A stretch of 8,600 bases of DNA, taken from positions 1 to 8,600 of the forward strand of contig HF987957.1 of NCBI GenBank assembly GCA_000431835.1. The letters are read 5' to 3'. This document shows positions 1 to 6,019 of this stretch, in pieces; the stretch's first letter is position 1, and the number at the start of each line of letters is the position of its first letter. A model generated the notes under the pieces. That model saw nothing but the letters and a program-made list of their open reading frames with translations, was not told the DNA's origin and searched no databases. The DNA comes from Succinatimonas sp. CAG:777 (GTDB lineage: Bacteria > Pseudomonadota > Gammaproteobacteria > Enterobacterales > Succinivibrionaceae). Made by a program: the position numbers and the translations under genes.

Positions 1-1
1 G

Positions 2-175
2 AGCCTTTATTTTAACTTATCTGTTCCTATCTACAAAATTCACTGCTCTAGTCAACCCCAAAATTTAGGGATGATCCAAAAAAATGGGACATCAATAATC
101 TCTTTTCCCTATTTAAGAAATCAATTAGCAAAAAGCTTTAGAAAGATGCATATTGCAGACAACAATCATAATTGA
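2..175 (+). other. Unassigned open frame at the window edge, possibly the 3' end of a gene
   Basis: The plus-strand frame beginning at base 2 stays open for 57 codons and ends at a TGA (173-175). If it is coding, it is the C-terminal tail of a protein that starts to the left of the window. I do not recognise the peptide: it has no conserved motif and no evident membrane segment, and its end is polar (MHIADNNHN). In DNA this AT-rich, an open frame of this length could arise by chance, so this is only a candidate. A real gene here would be convergent with nadE. Confidence 0.15.
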
Positions 176-183
176 CAACAATT

Positions 184-209
184 TAATATTGTAAAACAAA
201 ACAATATTA
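184..209. repeat. AT-only inverted repeat
   Basis: Two perfect 9-base arms, TAATATTGT (184-192) and ACAATATTA (201-209), flank an 8-base loop. The stem has only two G:C pairs and no T-tract follows it on either strand, so it is a poor intrinsic terminator. It could be a protein-binding palindrome or chance in AT-rich DNA. Confidence 0.3.
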
Positions 210-248
210 CATATTCAGGTCTCTTGAAATTGACCTTAAGTTCCAAGA

Positions 249-287
249 CGCCTAACTGATTGAAGTAAAGACTCGTTAAGTTAGGCG
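249..287 (-). terminator. Possible 3'-end stem-loop of nadE
   Basis: Perfect 9-base arms CGCCTAACT (249-257) and AGTTAGGCG (279-287) flank a 21-base loop, 27 bases past the nadE stop codon. The position and the GC-containing stem suggest an mRNA 3' end. The loop is long and there is no clear U-tract after the stem on the nadE strand. On the plus strand a short T-run (298-302) follows at a distance, so it could instead serve a convergent gene arriving from the left. Confidence 0.35.
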
Positions 288-313
288 CATCTAAGACTTT
301 TTAGTACTAAACG

Positions 314-2164
314 TTATTTAAGATCTTCAAGCAATGATCTGTAACCATCATTTAGTAATGGGAAAATAAAGCCTGATTTTGCATTTAAATCAGTCTTCTC
401 AATATGAAAAGTGGTAGCGCCCCTTTCTCTCTTCCACTGATTTACAGCAAGTCTTGTAAAGTAACGAGTTACAAACAGCTTTAGATCATCACGTGAGAAA
501 TTCTGATACTCTTCTGCTAAAGTATCTAAAATTCTCTGTGGAGTGAATAGCTCTTCTTGATGTAAAACGTGAATTCTATCTAAAATCACGTAAGGCATTA
601 AGTCACGCTCATCAGTCTGACCTGGCTTTAATTCAGCAGTTGGAGCCTGAGCTGAAATGTATGACATATCAGGCACATCAAGTTTCAAGCCTCCTTTTAC
701 AACCTCAATACCATCATCAGCTATATGCTGATTGATTTTTAGAATTCTGCTCTTTGATACGTCACCTATAGGAGACAGACCACCTGCTGTATCTCCATCC
801 ATAGTGCAATAACCTACAGCATCCTCTGAAGCATTACAGGTTGACATTAAAAGCTTGTTATAACGGTTTGCGATCATCCAGATACCAGGTGCACGAGAAC
901 GAGCCTGAATGTTCTGTAATGTCAAATCGTCACGATCCCAGTTAAGCTTATCATCAGGTGTTGTTCCATTGATGATAGCAACATAATCTTCAACTAACTT
1001 TGCAATTGACCACTCATAATGAGTTGCTCCGATGTTATGAGCAACTTTTTTTGCTGCAGTTCTGGTTACAGAGCCTGATAGAGCTGAGCCTTGATATACA
1101 GTGGTTAAGACCTGAGGCATGATCTTTTCTTTTACATAAGACTGTTTATCACCTGTAAAAGCAGGTACCTCAAACTTTAATACAGATATAAGCTCTTTAT
1201 ACTCTTCATAGCCTAACTCTTGTAGTGCTGCTAACTGACCATAGCAGACACAAGTTGCACAAAGACCTGAATCAGCACCACCTGACATAGATAGAGCAAA
1301 ACCATGGGAACGGGTCTTTAACATCCAGTCAAACTGACCTAATGCTACAGCTCTAACAATAGTGTCATACTCATTTAAGAACTCACTGATACCTGATGAT
1401 GCTGTTACAAAATCAGCTCGCTTAAAAGATAGATAGTTACTCTGTGAGACTAACTTACCGTCATCAGCAATAATTGACAGACCATCAAAGATATCAGAAC
1501 CGCTTTCACAGCCTAATAAGTTAGTTGTTACAACGGTACATTTTAGATTTGAAGATAAGGCTACAGCATCTACAACACGCTTTTTGTCATCAAAAAGTTC
1601 AAAACGCTTGGCCTCAGGACAGATTAAAAGCTCTACCTTATCAAGATAAGCAAAATCACCTTCATTAAAGTAAATACCCACTTTTTTAGTTGAACCGTTT
1701 AATTCGACGTCAAAAGTATTACTTGGGGCAAAGATTTCAGATCCTATATTAAAAGATAAACCTTCTACACAAGGAGTTCTAAAGAAACGAACTCTTGAGT
1801 CACAGCTGTTATAGCATGAGTGTAAAACACTTACACCTATGATCTTGCTTTTCTTTAATAGAACATAAGCATCATAAGACTTATTGTCAGAGCCTGTTAA
1901 AGGCAGACCTACACCTACAACTATCCCCTCAGGCAGTGAGTACTTTAAATTTAACAAAGCATGCTGTGCACCTTTTGTTAACTCACTGTGCCAGAACAGA
2001 TCACCACAGTTGTAACCAGAAATTGCAAGTTCTGGAAAAGCTATAATGGAGATACCTTCTTTTACAGCTTGTGCGCATTGTTTGAGAATTTTATCAAGAT
2101 TGCCATTAAGATCGAGAGGTGTGGTGTTGATTCGACCTGCTGCAATGTAGTTTAAATCTGCCAT
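314..2164 (-). CDS. nadE: Two-domain NAD+ synthase with an apparently degenerate glutaminase domain
   Basis: This 616-residue cytoplasmic enzyme should make NAD+ from deamido-NAD+ (NaAD), ATP and a nitrogen donor, the last step of NAD biosynthesis. The N-terminal half (about 1-250) has the nitrilase/CN-hydrolase fold, with FPELAISGY carrying the usual catalytic Glu (E45). The C-terminal half (about 270-600) is the ATP-pyrophosphatase synthetase, with the P-loop SGGADS (294-299), the block around DAVGYCTMDGDTAGG (448-462) and the TAELKPGQTDERDL block. It resembles the Bacteroides-type long NadE. By my alignment the glutaminase Cys position (ICED in relatives) is Asn167 in IYFNEGDF, and the catalytic Lys position (about 113-114) is Val or Leu. 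The two-domain form normally uses glutamine, so this one may rely on free ammonia (inference). The ATG start is supported by GGAG (2173-2176) with an 8-base spacer. The gene stands alone and is divergent from glgX. Identity is secure; glutaminase status is less so. Confidence 0.95.
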   Translation of the reverse strand: MADLNYIAAGRINTTPLDLNGNLDKILKQCAQAVKEGISIIAFPELAISGYNCGDLFWHSELTKGAQHALLNLKYSLPEGIVVGVGLPLTGSDNKSYDAYVLLKKSKIIGVSVLHSCYNSCDSRVRFFRTPCVEGLSFNIGSEIFAPSNTFDVELNGSTKKVGIYFNEGDFAYLDKVELLICPEAKRFELFDDKKRVVDAVALSSNLKCTVVTTNLLGCESGSDIFDGLSIIADDGKLVSQSNYLSFKRADFVTASSGISEFLNEYDTIVRAVALGQFDWMLKTRSHGFALSMSGGADSGLCATCVCYGQLAALQELGYEEYKELISVLKFEVPAFTGDKQSYVKEKIMPQVLTTVYQGSALSGSVTRTAAKKVAHNIGATHYEWSIAKLVEDYVAIINGTTPDDKLNWDRDDLTLQNIQARSRAPGIWMIANRYNKLLMSTCNASEDAVGYCTMDGDTAGGLSPIGDVSKSRILKINQHIADDGIEVVKGGLKLDVPDMSYISAQAPTAELKPGQTDERDLMPYVILDRIHVLHQEELFTPQRILDTLAEEYQNFSRDDLKLFVTRYFTRLAVNQWKRERGATTFHIEKTDLNAKSGFIFPLLNDGYRSLLEDLK

Positions 2165-2261
2165 ACTATAAACTCCAATGAAGAATTGTGTTGTGCATAC
2201 TCAATTTGCTAATCAATTTACATCTTTGGTAAACGAAATGGTGATCCTCGTAAAAGAGAAC

Positions 2262-2298
2262 TTTTGCAAAATCAGTTGCATCCATAGTTGTTTTGCAT
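2262..2298. repeat. Cluster of TTGCA-type boxes upstream of nadE
   Basis: The perfect palindrome TTTTGCAAAA (2262-2271) is followed by TTGCAT (2277-2282) and TTTTGCAT (2291-2298). TGCAAAA (2265-2271) and TTTTGCA (2291-2297) also form a 7-base inverted repeat. The cluster lies about 100-135 bases upstream of the nadE start, where an operator or activator site could be. It does not match a regulator motif I know, including the enterobacterial NadR box. Confidence 0.25.
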
Positions 2299-2433
2299 AC
2301 CGTCAAAAATAACATAATTTAGGTCATAATGATTAACTACGCCCTAAAAATGAACATTGAGATAGATTTTATTGTTTAGTTTAGTTTAATTATGTTTTAC
2401 ACCGGTGCTTTAAATTTTGAAGTAAAGCATTAT

Positions 2434-2448
2434 TGATGAATTTCATCA
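2434..2448. promoter_or_regulatory. 15-base palindrome, operator-like
   Basis: TGATGAA (2434-2440) and TTCATCA (2442-2448) are perfect inverted arms around one central T. The size and tight symmetry are typical of a dimeric repressor or activator site. It lies about 135 bases upstream of the proposed glgX promoter, so it would act at a distance unless another promoter exists. It is not a clear FNR site, because the TTGAT/ATCA half-sites are seven bases apart instead of four. Confidence 0.35.
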
Positions 2449-2492
2449 CAGAAAGAGGAATAAGCTGTAAGAGTTTTCAAAGCAGGATTGCT

Positions 2493-2513
2493 ACAATTGA
2501 GTACAACAATTGT
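2493..2513. promoter_or_regulatory. Inverted CAATTG-containing arms, possible operator
   Basis: ACAATTG (2493-2499) and CAATTGT (2507-2513) are perfect 7-base inverted arms separated by seven bases. Centre-to-centre spacing is about 14 bases. The site lies about 70 bases upstream of the candidate glgX -35 element. The regulator is unknown, and an AT-rich repeat of this size could occur by chance. Confidence 0.25.
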
Positions 2514-2580
2514 GTAAGTGCGTATGAGCACAAAATAAAAAAGTGAATAAGATTAGAGAGTTCATTTTATTAAACTGAAC

Positions 2581-2608
2581 TTGATTTCAACTAAGCTCAA
2601 TCTATATT
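2581..2608 (+). promoter_or_regulatory. Candidate glgX promoter
   Basis: TTGATT (2581-2586, four of six bases match the -35 consensus) and TATATT (2603-2608, five of six match the -10 consensus) are separated by 16 bases. Transcription would start near 2615 and give a leader of about 43 bases before the GTG start. It is the best such pair close to the gene, but AT-rich DNA produces similar pairs by chance. Confidence 0.35.
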
Positions 2609-2643
2609 CAGAATATGAACAAAGATATAAACCAATTTTTATC

Positions 2644-2648
2644 AAGGA
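2644..2648 (+). promoter_or_regulatory. Ribosome binding site that fixes the GTG start of glgX
   Basis: AAGGA lies nine bases upstream of the GTG at 2658. No in-frame ATG close by has an equivalent site, and the protein from this GTG begins just before the conserved N-terminal CBM48 region, so GTG is the likely start. Confidence 0.75.
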
Positions 2649-2657
2649 TCGGTATAC

Positions 2658-4742
2658 GTGAGCAACAAGAATTATATTATTTCACAAGGTCACTGCAGAC
2701 ATTTAGGTGCAACTATTGAAAAAGATGGTGTAAATTTCGCCGTTTGGGCACCAGATGCAGCCGAAATTGATCTTTTACTGTTCGATGCAGTAGATGACGA
2801 TTCCCCTTATGTAGTACATCTGTCCTCTACAGTTTTTAAATCCACCTACTTTTGGCATGTATTTGTTCACAATATAGGTGCTGGTCAAATCTATGCTTAT
2901 AGAGTAACAAAAACTGTAGACAGTCCACAGGCACAATCTCAGGCAGAAGAGATTAACAAGATCTTAATTGACCCATATGGAAAGAGAGTACTCTTCCCTG
3001 ATGATTACAAAAGATTCCTACCTAAAGACGAGAAGCTTGCTTTTAAATATGCACCTAAGAGTGCTGTCATCAATGTGGACGAGTACGATTGGGGTATTGA
3101 TACTTTTCCTCACCATTCACTTGAGAACACCATCATCTATGAGATGCATGTAAAAGGATTTACGGCTGATAAAAGTTCAGGTCTTTCAGATGAGCTAAGA
3201 GGCACCTACAAAGGTCTTATTGAAAAGATCCCTTATCTTGTAGAGCTAGGTATCACAGCAGTAGAGCTCATGCCTGTATATCAGTTTGATGAAAAGGATG
3301 CTAGACCTAATATGGATAACTATTGGGGCTACAGTCCTATGGCATTTTTCTCAGTACACGAAGGCTACAGTTCCGATAAAAGTATTGAAGGACCTGTAAA
3401 AGAGTTCCGTGACATGGTCAAAGCCCTTCACAGAAACGGCATCGAGGTTATCCTAGATGTGGTTTACAACCACACCTCTGAAGGTGATGAGAACGGTCCT
3501 AGTTACTGTTTTAAAGGTTTTGATAAGGATGGCTACTACATCATTAAAGATGGCTATTATCAGAACTACTCTGGATGTGGCAACTCTTTAAATGCTAACC
3601 AGCCTGTTGTAAGAAACCTGATTATTGACTCACTTGTCTTCTGGCATGAGAAGATGCATGTTGACGGATTTAGATTTGATTTAGCTTCTATTCTAACCCG
3701 TGACAAATTTGGCGCCCCAATGAACGACAACACAACCTTGTTGTCTATTGATGCAAACAGACGACTTGCTGAGGCCAAGTTAATTGCAGAGCCATGGGAT
3801 GCAGGCGGTCTGTATCAGTTAGGTGCTATTTCAGGGTCTAAATGGAGAGAGTGGAACGGACAGTTCAGAGATGATGTCAGAAGCTTCATGAGAGCAGATC
3901 CTGGTATGGTCAAAAAGTTTGTTTTAAGACTTTTAGGTTCTCCTGATATTTACAACGAGCATATGGTTGATGCTCAAAAGTCTGTTAACTTTATCACCTG
4001 TCATGATGGCTTTACCTTGTACGATTTGGTTTGCTATTCACACAAGCATAATCTTGCTAATGGAGAACATAACCGTGATGGTAATGATAACAACTATTCA
4101 GCAAACTACGGCTTTGAGGGCCCTACCGATGATGTTCATTTAAATGAATTAAGACTTCGTCAGGTGAAAAACTTCATGGCAATTACCATGCTCTCACTGG
4201 GTACTCCAATGATCTGTATGGGAGATGAAGTACTGCGCTCTCAAAATGGTAATAACAATGCCTATTGCCAGGACAATAAGCTTAGCTATTTAAACTGGGA
4301 TCTTAATGAGCAACAGCGTGAGATGTTTGATTTTACCAAGACACTAATTGGTCTTTCCAGAATCGGTAAAATTAAGCATGTAAATGATACACCTCACCAT
4401 AAATTAGACAAATTGCTCACTAATGCCAAGATCCAGTGGCATGGTATAAAACCATTCCAGCCCGATTGGTCTGATATGTCTCACTCAATTGGCTTTTTAT
4501 ACTACTACAGTAAACAAGAGATGTATGCCTACATCTTTGTTAATGCCTTTTGGGAAGATTTGACTATCGAAATACCATGCGTTCCAGGTCACCTTGATAA
4601 GAGCTGGTACCAGTTCATCAATACATCTCTAGGACCTGGTAAAGACGTAACTCCATTCTATATGAGTACCAGGTATCACGCAGGTGAAAAGATTAAAGTA
4701 AAAAGCAGAACTGTTTTAATGCTACTGTGCCCTAGCACTTAA
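2658..4742 (+). CDS. glgX: Glycogen debranching enzyme, isoamylase type (GH13)
   Basis: This 694-residue cytoplasmic enzyme should hydrolyse alpha-1,6 branch points in glycogen or limit dextrins, releasing linear glucans for phosphorylase or maltodextrin enzymes. The N-terminus (about 10-110) is a CBM48/isoamylase N domain (GVNFAVWAPDA). The GH13 barrel has all four signature regions: DVVYNHT (267-273); GFRFDLA with nucleophile D341; IAEPWDAGGLYQLG with acid/base E378; and FITCHDGF with H449 and D450 stabilising the transition state. GNNNAYCQDN follows, and a C-terminal beta-domain ends the protein. E. coli GlgX has 657 residues. The AEPWDAGGLYQ form of region III recalls plant-type isoamylases as well as bacterial GlgX. 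No catalytic residue is missing. No glgB, glgC, glgA or glgP is adjacent, so the gene appears to be transcribed alone. Preference for glycogen over imported dextrins cannot be read from the sequence. Confidence 0.93.
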   Translation: MSNKNYIISQGHCRHLGATIEKDGVNFAVWAPDAAEIDLLLFDAVDDDSPYVVHLSSTVFKSTYFWHVFVHNIGAGQIYAYRVTKTVDSPQAQSQAEEINKILIDPYGKRVLFPDDYKRFLPKDEKLAFKYAPKSAVINVDEYDWGIDTFPHHSLENTIIYEMHVKGFTADKSSGLSDELRGTYKGLIEKIPYLVELGITAVELMPVYQFDEKDARPNMDNYWGYSPMAFFSVHEGYSSDKSIEGPVKEFRDMVKALHRNGIEVILDVVYNHTSEGDENGPSYCFKGFDKDGYYIIKDGYYQNYSGCGNSLNANQPVVRNLIIDSLVFWHEKMHVDGFRFDLASILTRDKFGAPMNDNTTLLSIDANRRLAEAKLIAEPWDAGGLYQLGAISGSKWREWNGQFRDDVRSFMRADPGMVKKFVLRLLGSPDIYNEHMVDAQKSVNFITCHDGFTLYDLVCYSHKHNLANGEHNRDGNDNNYSANYGFEGPTDDVHLNELRLRQVKNFMAITMLSLGTPMICMGDEVLRSQNGNNNAYCQDNKLSYLNWDLNEQQREMFDFTKTLIGLSRIGKIKHVNDTPHHKLDKLLTNAKIQWHGIKPFQPDWSDMSHSIGFLYYYSKQEMYAYIFVNAFWEDLTIEIPCVPGHLDKSWYQFINTSLGPGKDVTPFYMSTRYHAGEKIKVKSRTVLMLLCPST

Positions 4743-4751
4743 CTTTTAACA

Positions 4752-4780
4752 ACTACCTATTTAGCAAGTAAATAGGTAGT
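4752..4780 (+). terminator. Stem-loop after glgX
   Basis: Perfect 11-base arms ACTACCTATTT (4752-4762) and AAATAGGTAGT (4770-4780) flank a 7-base loop, nine bases past the glgX stop codon. AAC (4748-4750) and GTT (4781-4783) can extend the stem past one bulged A. The position fits an mRNA 3' end. No clear T-run follows on the plus strand (GTTCATATC), so it may be a weak or factor-aided terminator or an mRNA-stabilising hairpin. Confidence 0.55.
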
Positions 4781-4832
4781 GTTCATATCAAAAAAATAAA
4801 TATAGCATTTAATAAATATATATAAAATACTT

Positions 4833-4838
4833 TATAAT
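4833..4838 (+). promoter_or_regulatory. Perfect -10-like hexamer before the broken nuclease gene
   Basis: TATAAT lies 25 bases upstream of the first ATG of the fragment. No good -35 is seen at the proper distance: the nearest, TTTAAT at 4808, is 19 bases away. The surroundings are almost pure A and T, so this may be chance. If active, it could drive a short transcript of the remnant. Confidence 0.2.
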
Positions 4839-4863
4839 CTTTAATAAAATAAAGTACACTGGC

Positions 4864-5864
4864 ATGTTTGGTTTTACTGAAGATGAGACCTTAAAGTTCT
4901 TAAAAGACTATGATCTTGAATATTGTTTTCCAATAGTAAAAGAGTACTACAGTGGTTACAAATTCTACGACAAAGAAATCTTTAATCCGGTAGATGTTGT
5001 TAACTTTGTAAAAAACAATTTTGAACAAAAGCGAAAAGGCATAGCTTCAGAAATTAAAACAGATACCTACTGGTGTGATCTTGTTTCTAATAAAGATAAG
5101 AGTTAAAAGAAAAACTAGATAATTTGTCTGGTTATGCAACAAATATCATTCAGATCTTAATTAATGCTAAGTCTGCTACCTTTCAATTAAACGATTCCAT
5201 GAACTATGACATTTTATCAGAGAATAGCTTTGACGACTTTTGGTCTCTGTTACTACACAAAGGATATTTAACAGTAGATTGGAATGCAACTTGCGCCTTA
5301 GATGATAGCAGTATAAGATACAATAATATTTGTGCAAAACTTCCTAATCTTGAGATACGTGACTATCTTATCAAGCTCTTTCAGTCAAAATTTGGCTCTG
5401 AATTTATAAAGCATAACCTGCATAATAAGCTTGTTGATGCTTTGTCTTGTGGCAATCAAAAAGAAATCTATGACATCTTCTTTGACATGTTACAAAAATA
5501 TGTCTCAGTCAGAGATACAGCAACTAAAGCTCCTTTAGAGAACTACTATCATGGCTTTTTAAATGGAATTTTTACCTGTTGTGAAAATCTCATCACTGAT
5601 TACCATTCTAACTATGAATCAGGCAACGGTTATCCTGATATTACCTTTAAAGCAGAGCGCAATACCAAAGCTGTAATCATAGAGATTAAAGTAGAGCCTA
5701 CAGGTTCGGATATAGCAAACTTAAGTGAAACAGCACTGTCTCAAATTGAAGGGAAGAATTACGCTGAACCTTTTATGGGAAACAGGATGATTCAAAGTAT
5801 CTATGCTTACGTAATTGCCTTTGCAGGAAAGAACTGCGCTGTTAGCGTAAAAAAGCTGAAGTAA
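4864..5864 (+). pseudogene. Truncated, frameshifted AAA-ATPase-like/PD-(D/E)XK nuclease protein
   Basis: Two reading frames together encode the C-terminal part, about 333 residues, of a family whose intact members have an N-terminal AAA-ATPase-like domain and a C-terminal PD-(D/E)XK nuclease domain. The first piece (4864-5106) has the conserved GFTEDE, YYSGYKF and FNPVDVVNF blocks and a YW, then stops. The second (readable from 5100, open to 5864) continues with FWSLLLHKGYLT, LPNLEIRDYL, YYHGFLNGIF and the nuclease core GYPDITF...IIEIKV. Counting residues from the TTG at 5124, D172, E187 and K189 keep the PD...ExK active site. A single lost A in the AA at 5098-5099 would explain the frame change. 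The N-terminal part with the Walker motifs (roughly 200 residues or more) is absent: upstream is AT-rich DNA and then the glgX hairpin. Neither the ATG at 4864 nor the TTG at 5124 has a good ribosome binding site. The intact family's cellular role is poorly defined; this copy is most likely a decaying remnant. Confidence 0.8.
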
Positions 5865-6019
5865 AAGAATCTTTTCAAATAGAAAGCAAAAGTATCTATT
5901 CTTAAAGAAGATGAGTAAATAAGTTAGATTTGCATGAAGCAATGTTTGCATCTGTATAAGCTATGTTGATGCAAACATTTCAAAATAAGGGATCTCTGTG
6001 TGCAACTATTCAGTTTAGC
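5865..6019. other. Convergent intergenic region between the nuclease remnant and pflA
   Basis: These 155 bases separate the end of the broken plus-strand gene from the end of pflA on the minus strand. Apart from the 11-bp hairpin (5941-5979) I see only short AT-rich repeats, including TTTGCAT at 5929-5935 and again at 5945-5951 within the hairpin arm. Confidence 0.5.
5941..5979 (-). terminator. Stem-loop downstream of pflA, possibly bidirectional
   Basis: Perfect 11-base arms AATGTTTGCAT (5941-5951) and ATGCAAACATT (5969-5979) flank a 17-base loop. The structure lies 40 bases beyond the pflA stop codon and 76 bases beyond the stop of the convergent remnant, where a shared terminator would be expected. 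Neither side has a strong T-run, so intrinsic termination may be weak. Confidence 0.45.

Larger units (their letters stand above)
1..313. other. Intergenic region with no recognised gene
   Basis: This stretch lies beyond the 3' end of nadE. It is AT-rich and I recognise no gene in it. It holds an unassigned open frame at the left edge (2-175), an AT-only inverted repeat (184-209) and a 9-bp inverted repeat (249-287), each listed separately. I found no tRNA-like fold, transposase motif or array of direct repeats by eye. Confidence 0.6.
2165..2657. promoter_or_regulatory. Divergent nadE/glgX intergenic region
   Basis: These 493 bases separate the start codons of nadE (minus) and glgX (plus), so both promoters should lie here. 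The glgX side has a plausible sigma70-type promoter (2581-2608). The nadE side has a weak candidate: TTGACG on the minus strand (2301-2306 complement) without a convincing -10. Three TTGCA-containing boxes lie at 2262-2298. Further right are the palindromes CACCGGTG (2400-2407), a 15-base palindrome (2434-2448) and paired CAATTG arms (2493-2513). Open frames here are short (36 codons or fewer) and lack ribosome binding sites. I do not recognise a riboswitch. Confidence 0.6.

Noticed and set aside
2238..2312. 24-codon plus-strand open frame upstream of nadE
   Set aside because: It is short, has no ribosome binding site, and overlaps the probable nadE promoter region.
2436..2546. 36-codon plus-strand open frame starting with ATG in the nadE-glgX intergenic region
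   Set aside because: There is no ribosome binding site before the ATG, the start lies inside the 15-base palindrome, and the peptide is not recognisable. Chance is the simpler explanation.
2581..2594. Possible FNR site TTGAT-TTCA-ACTAA
   Set aside because: Only one half-site matches the TTGAT-N4-ATCAA consensus, and it overlaps the proposed -35 element.
2968..3153. 61-codon plus-strand open frame inside glgX
   Set aside because: It lies wholly within glgX in another frame. glgX has all GH13 motifs, and this peptide has no recognisable feature.
3566..3778. 70-codon minus-strand open frame inside glgX
   Set aside because: It is antisense to the conserved catalytic part of glgX and matches no family I know.
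5124..5864. Treating the 246-codon second half of the nuclease remnant as an independent gene with a TTG start
   Set aside because: There is no convincing ribosome binding site, the frame reads back to 5100 with family-like sequence, and the preceding frame carries the adjoining part of the same family.
5721..5951. 76-codon minus-strand open frame rich in Leu and Phe, resembling a small membrane protein
   Set aside because: It is antisense to the conserved C-terminus of the nuclease domain. The hydrophobic look comes from reading A-rich DNA on the opposite strand.
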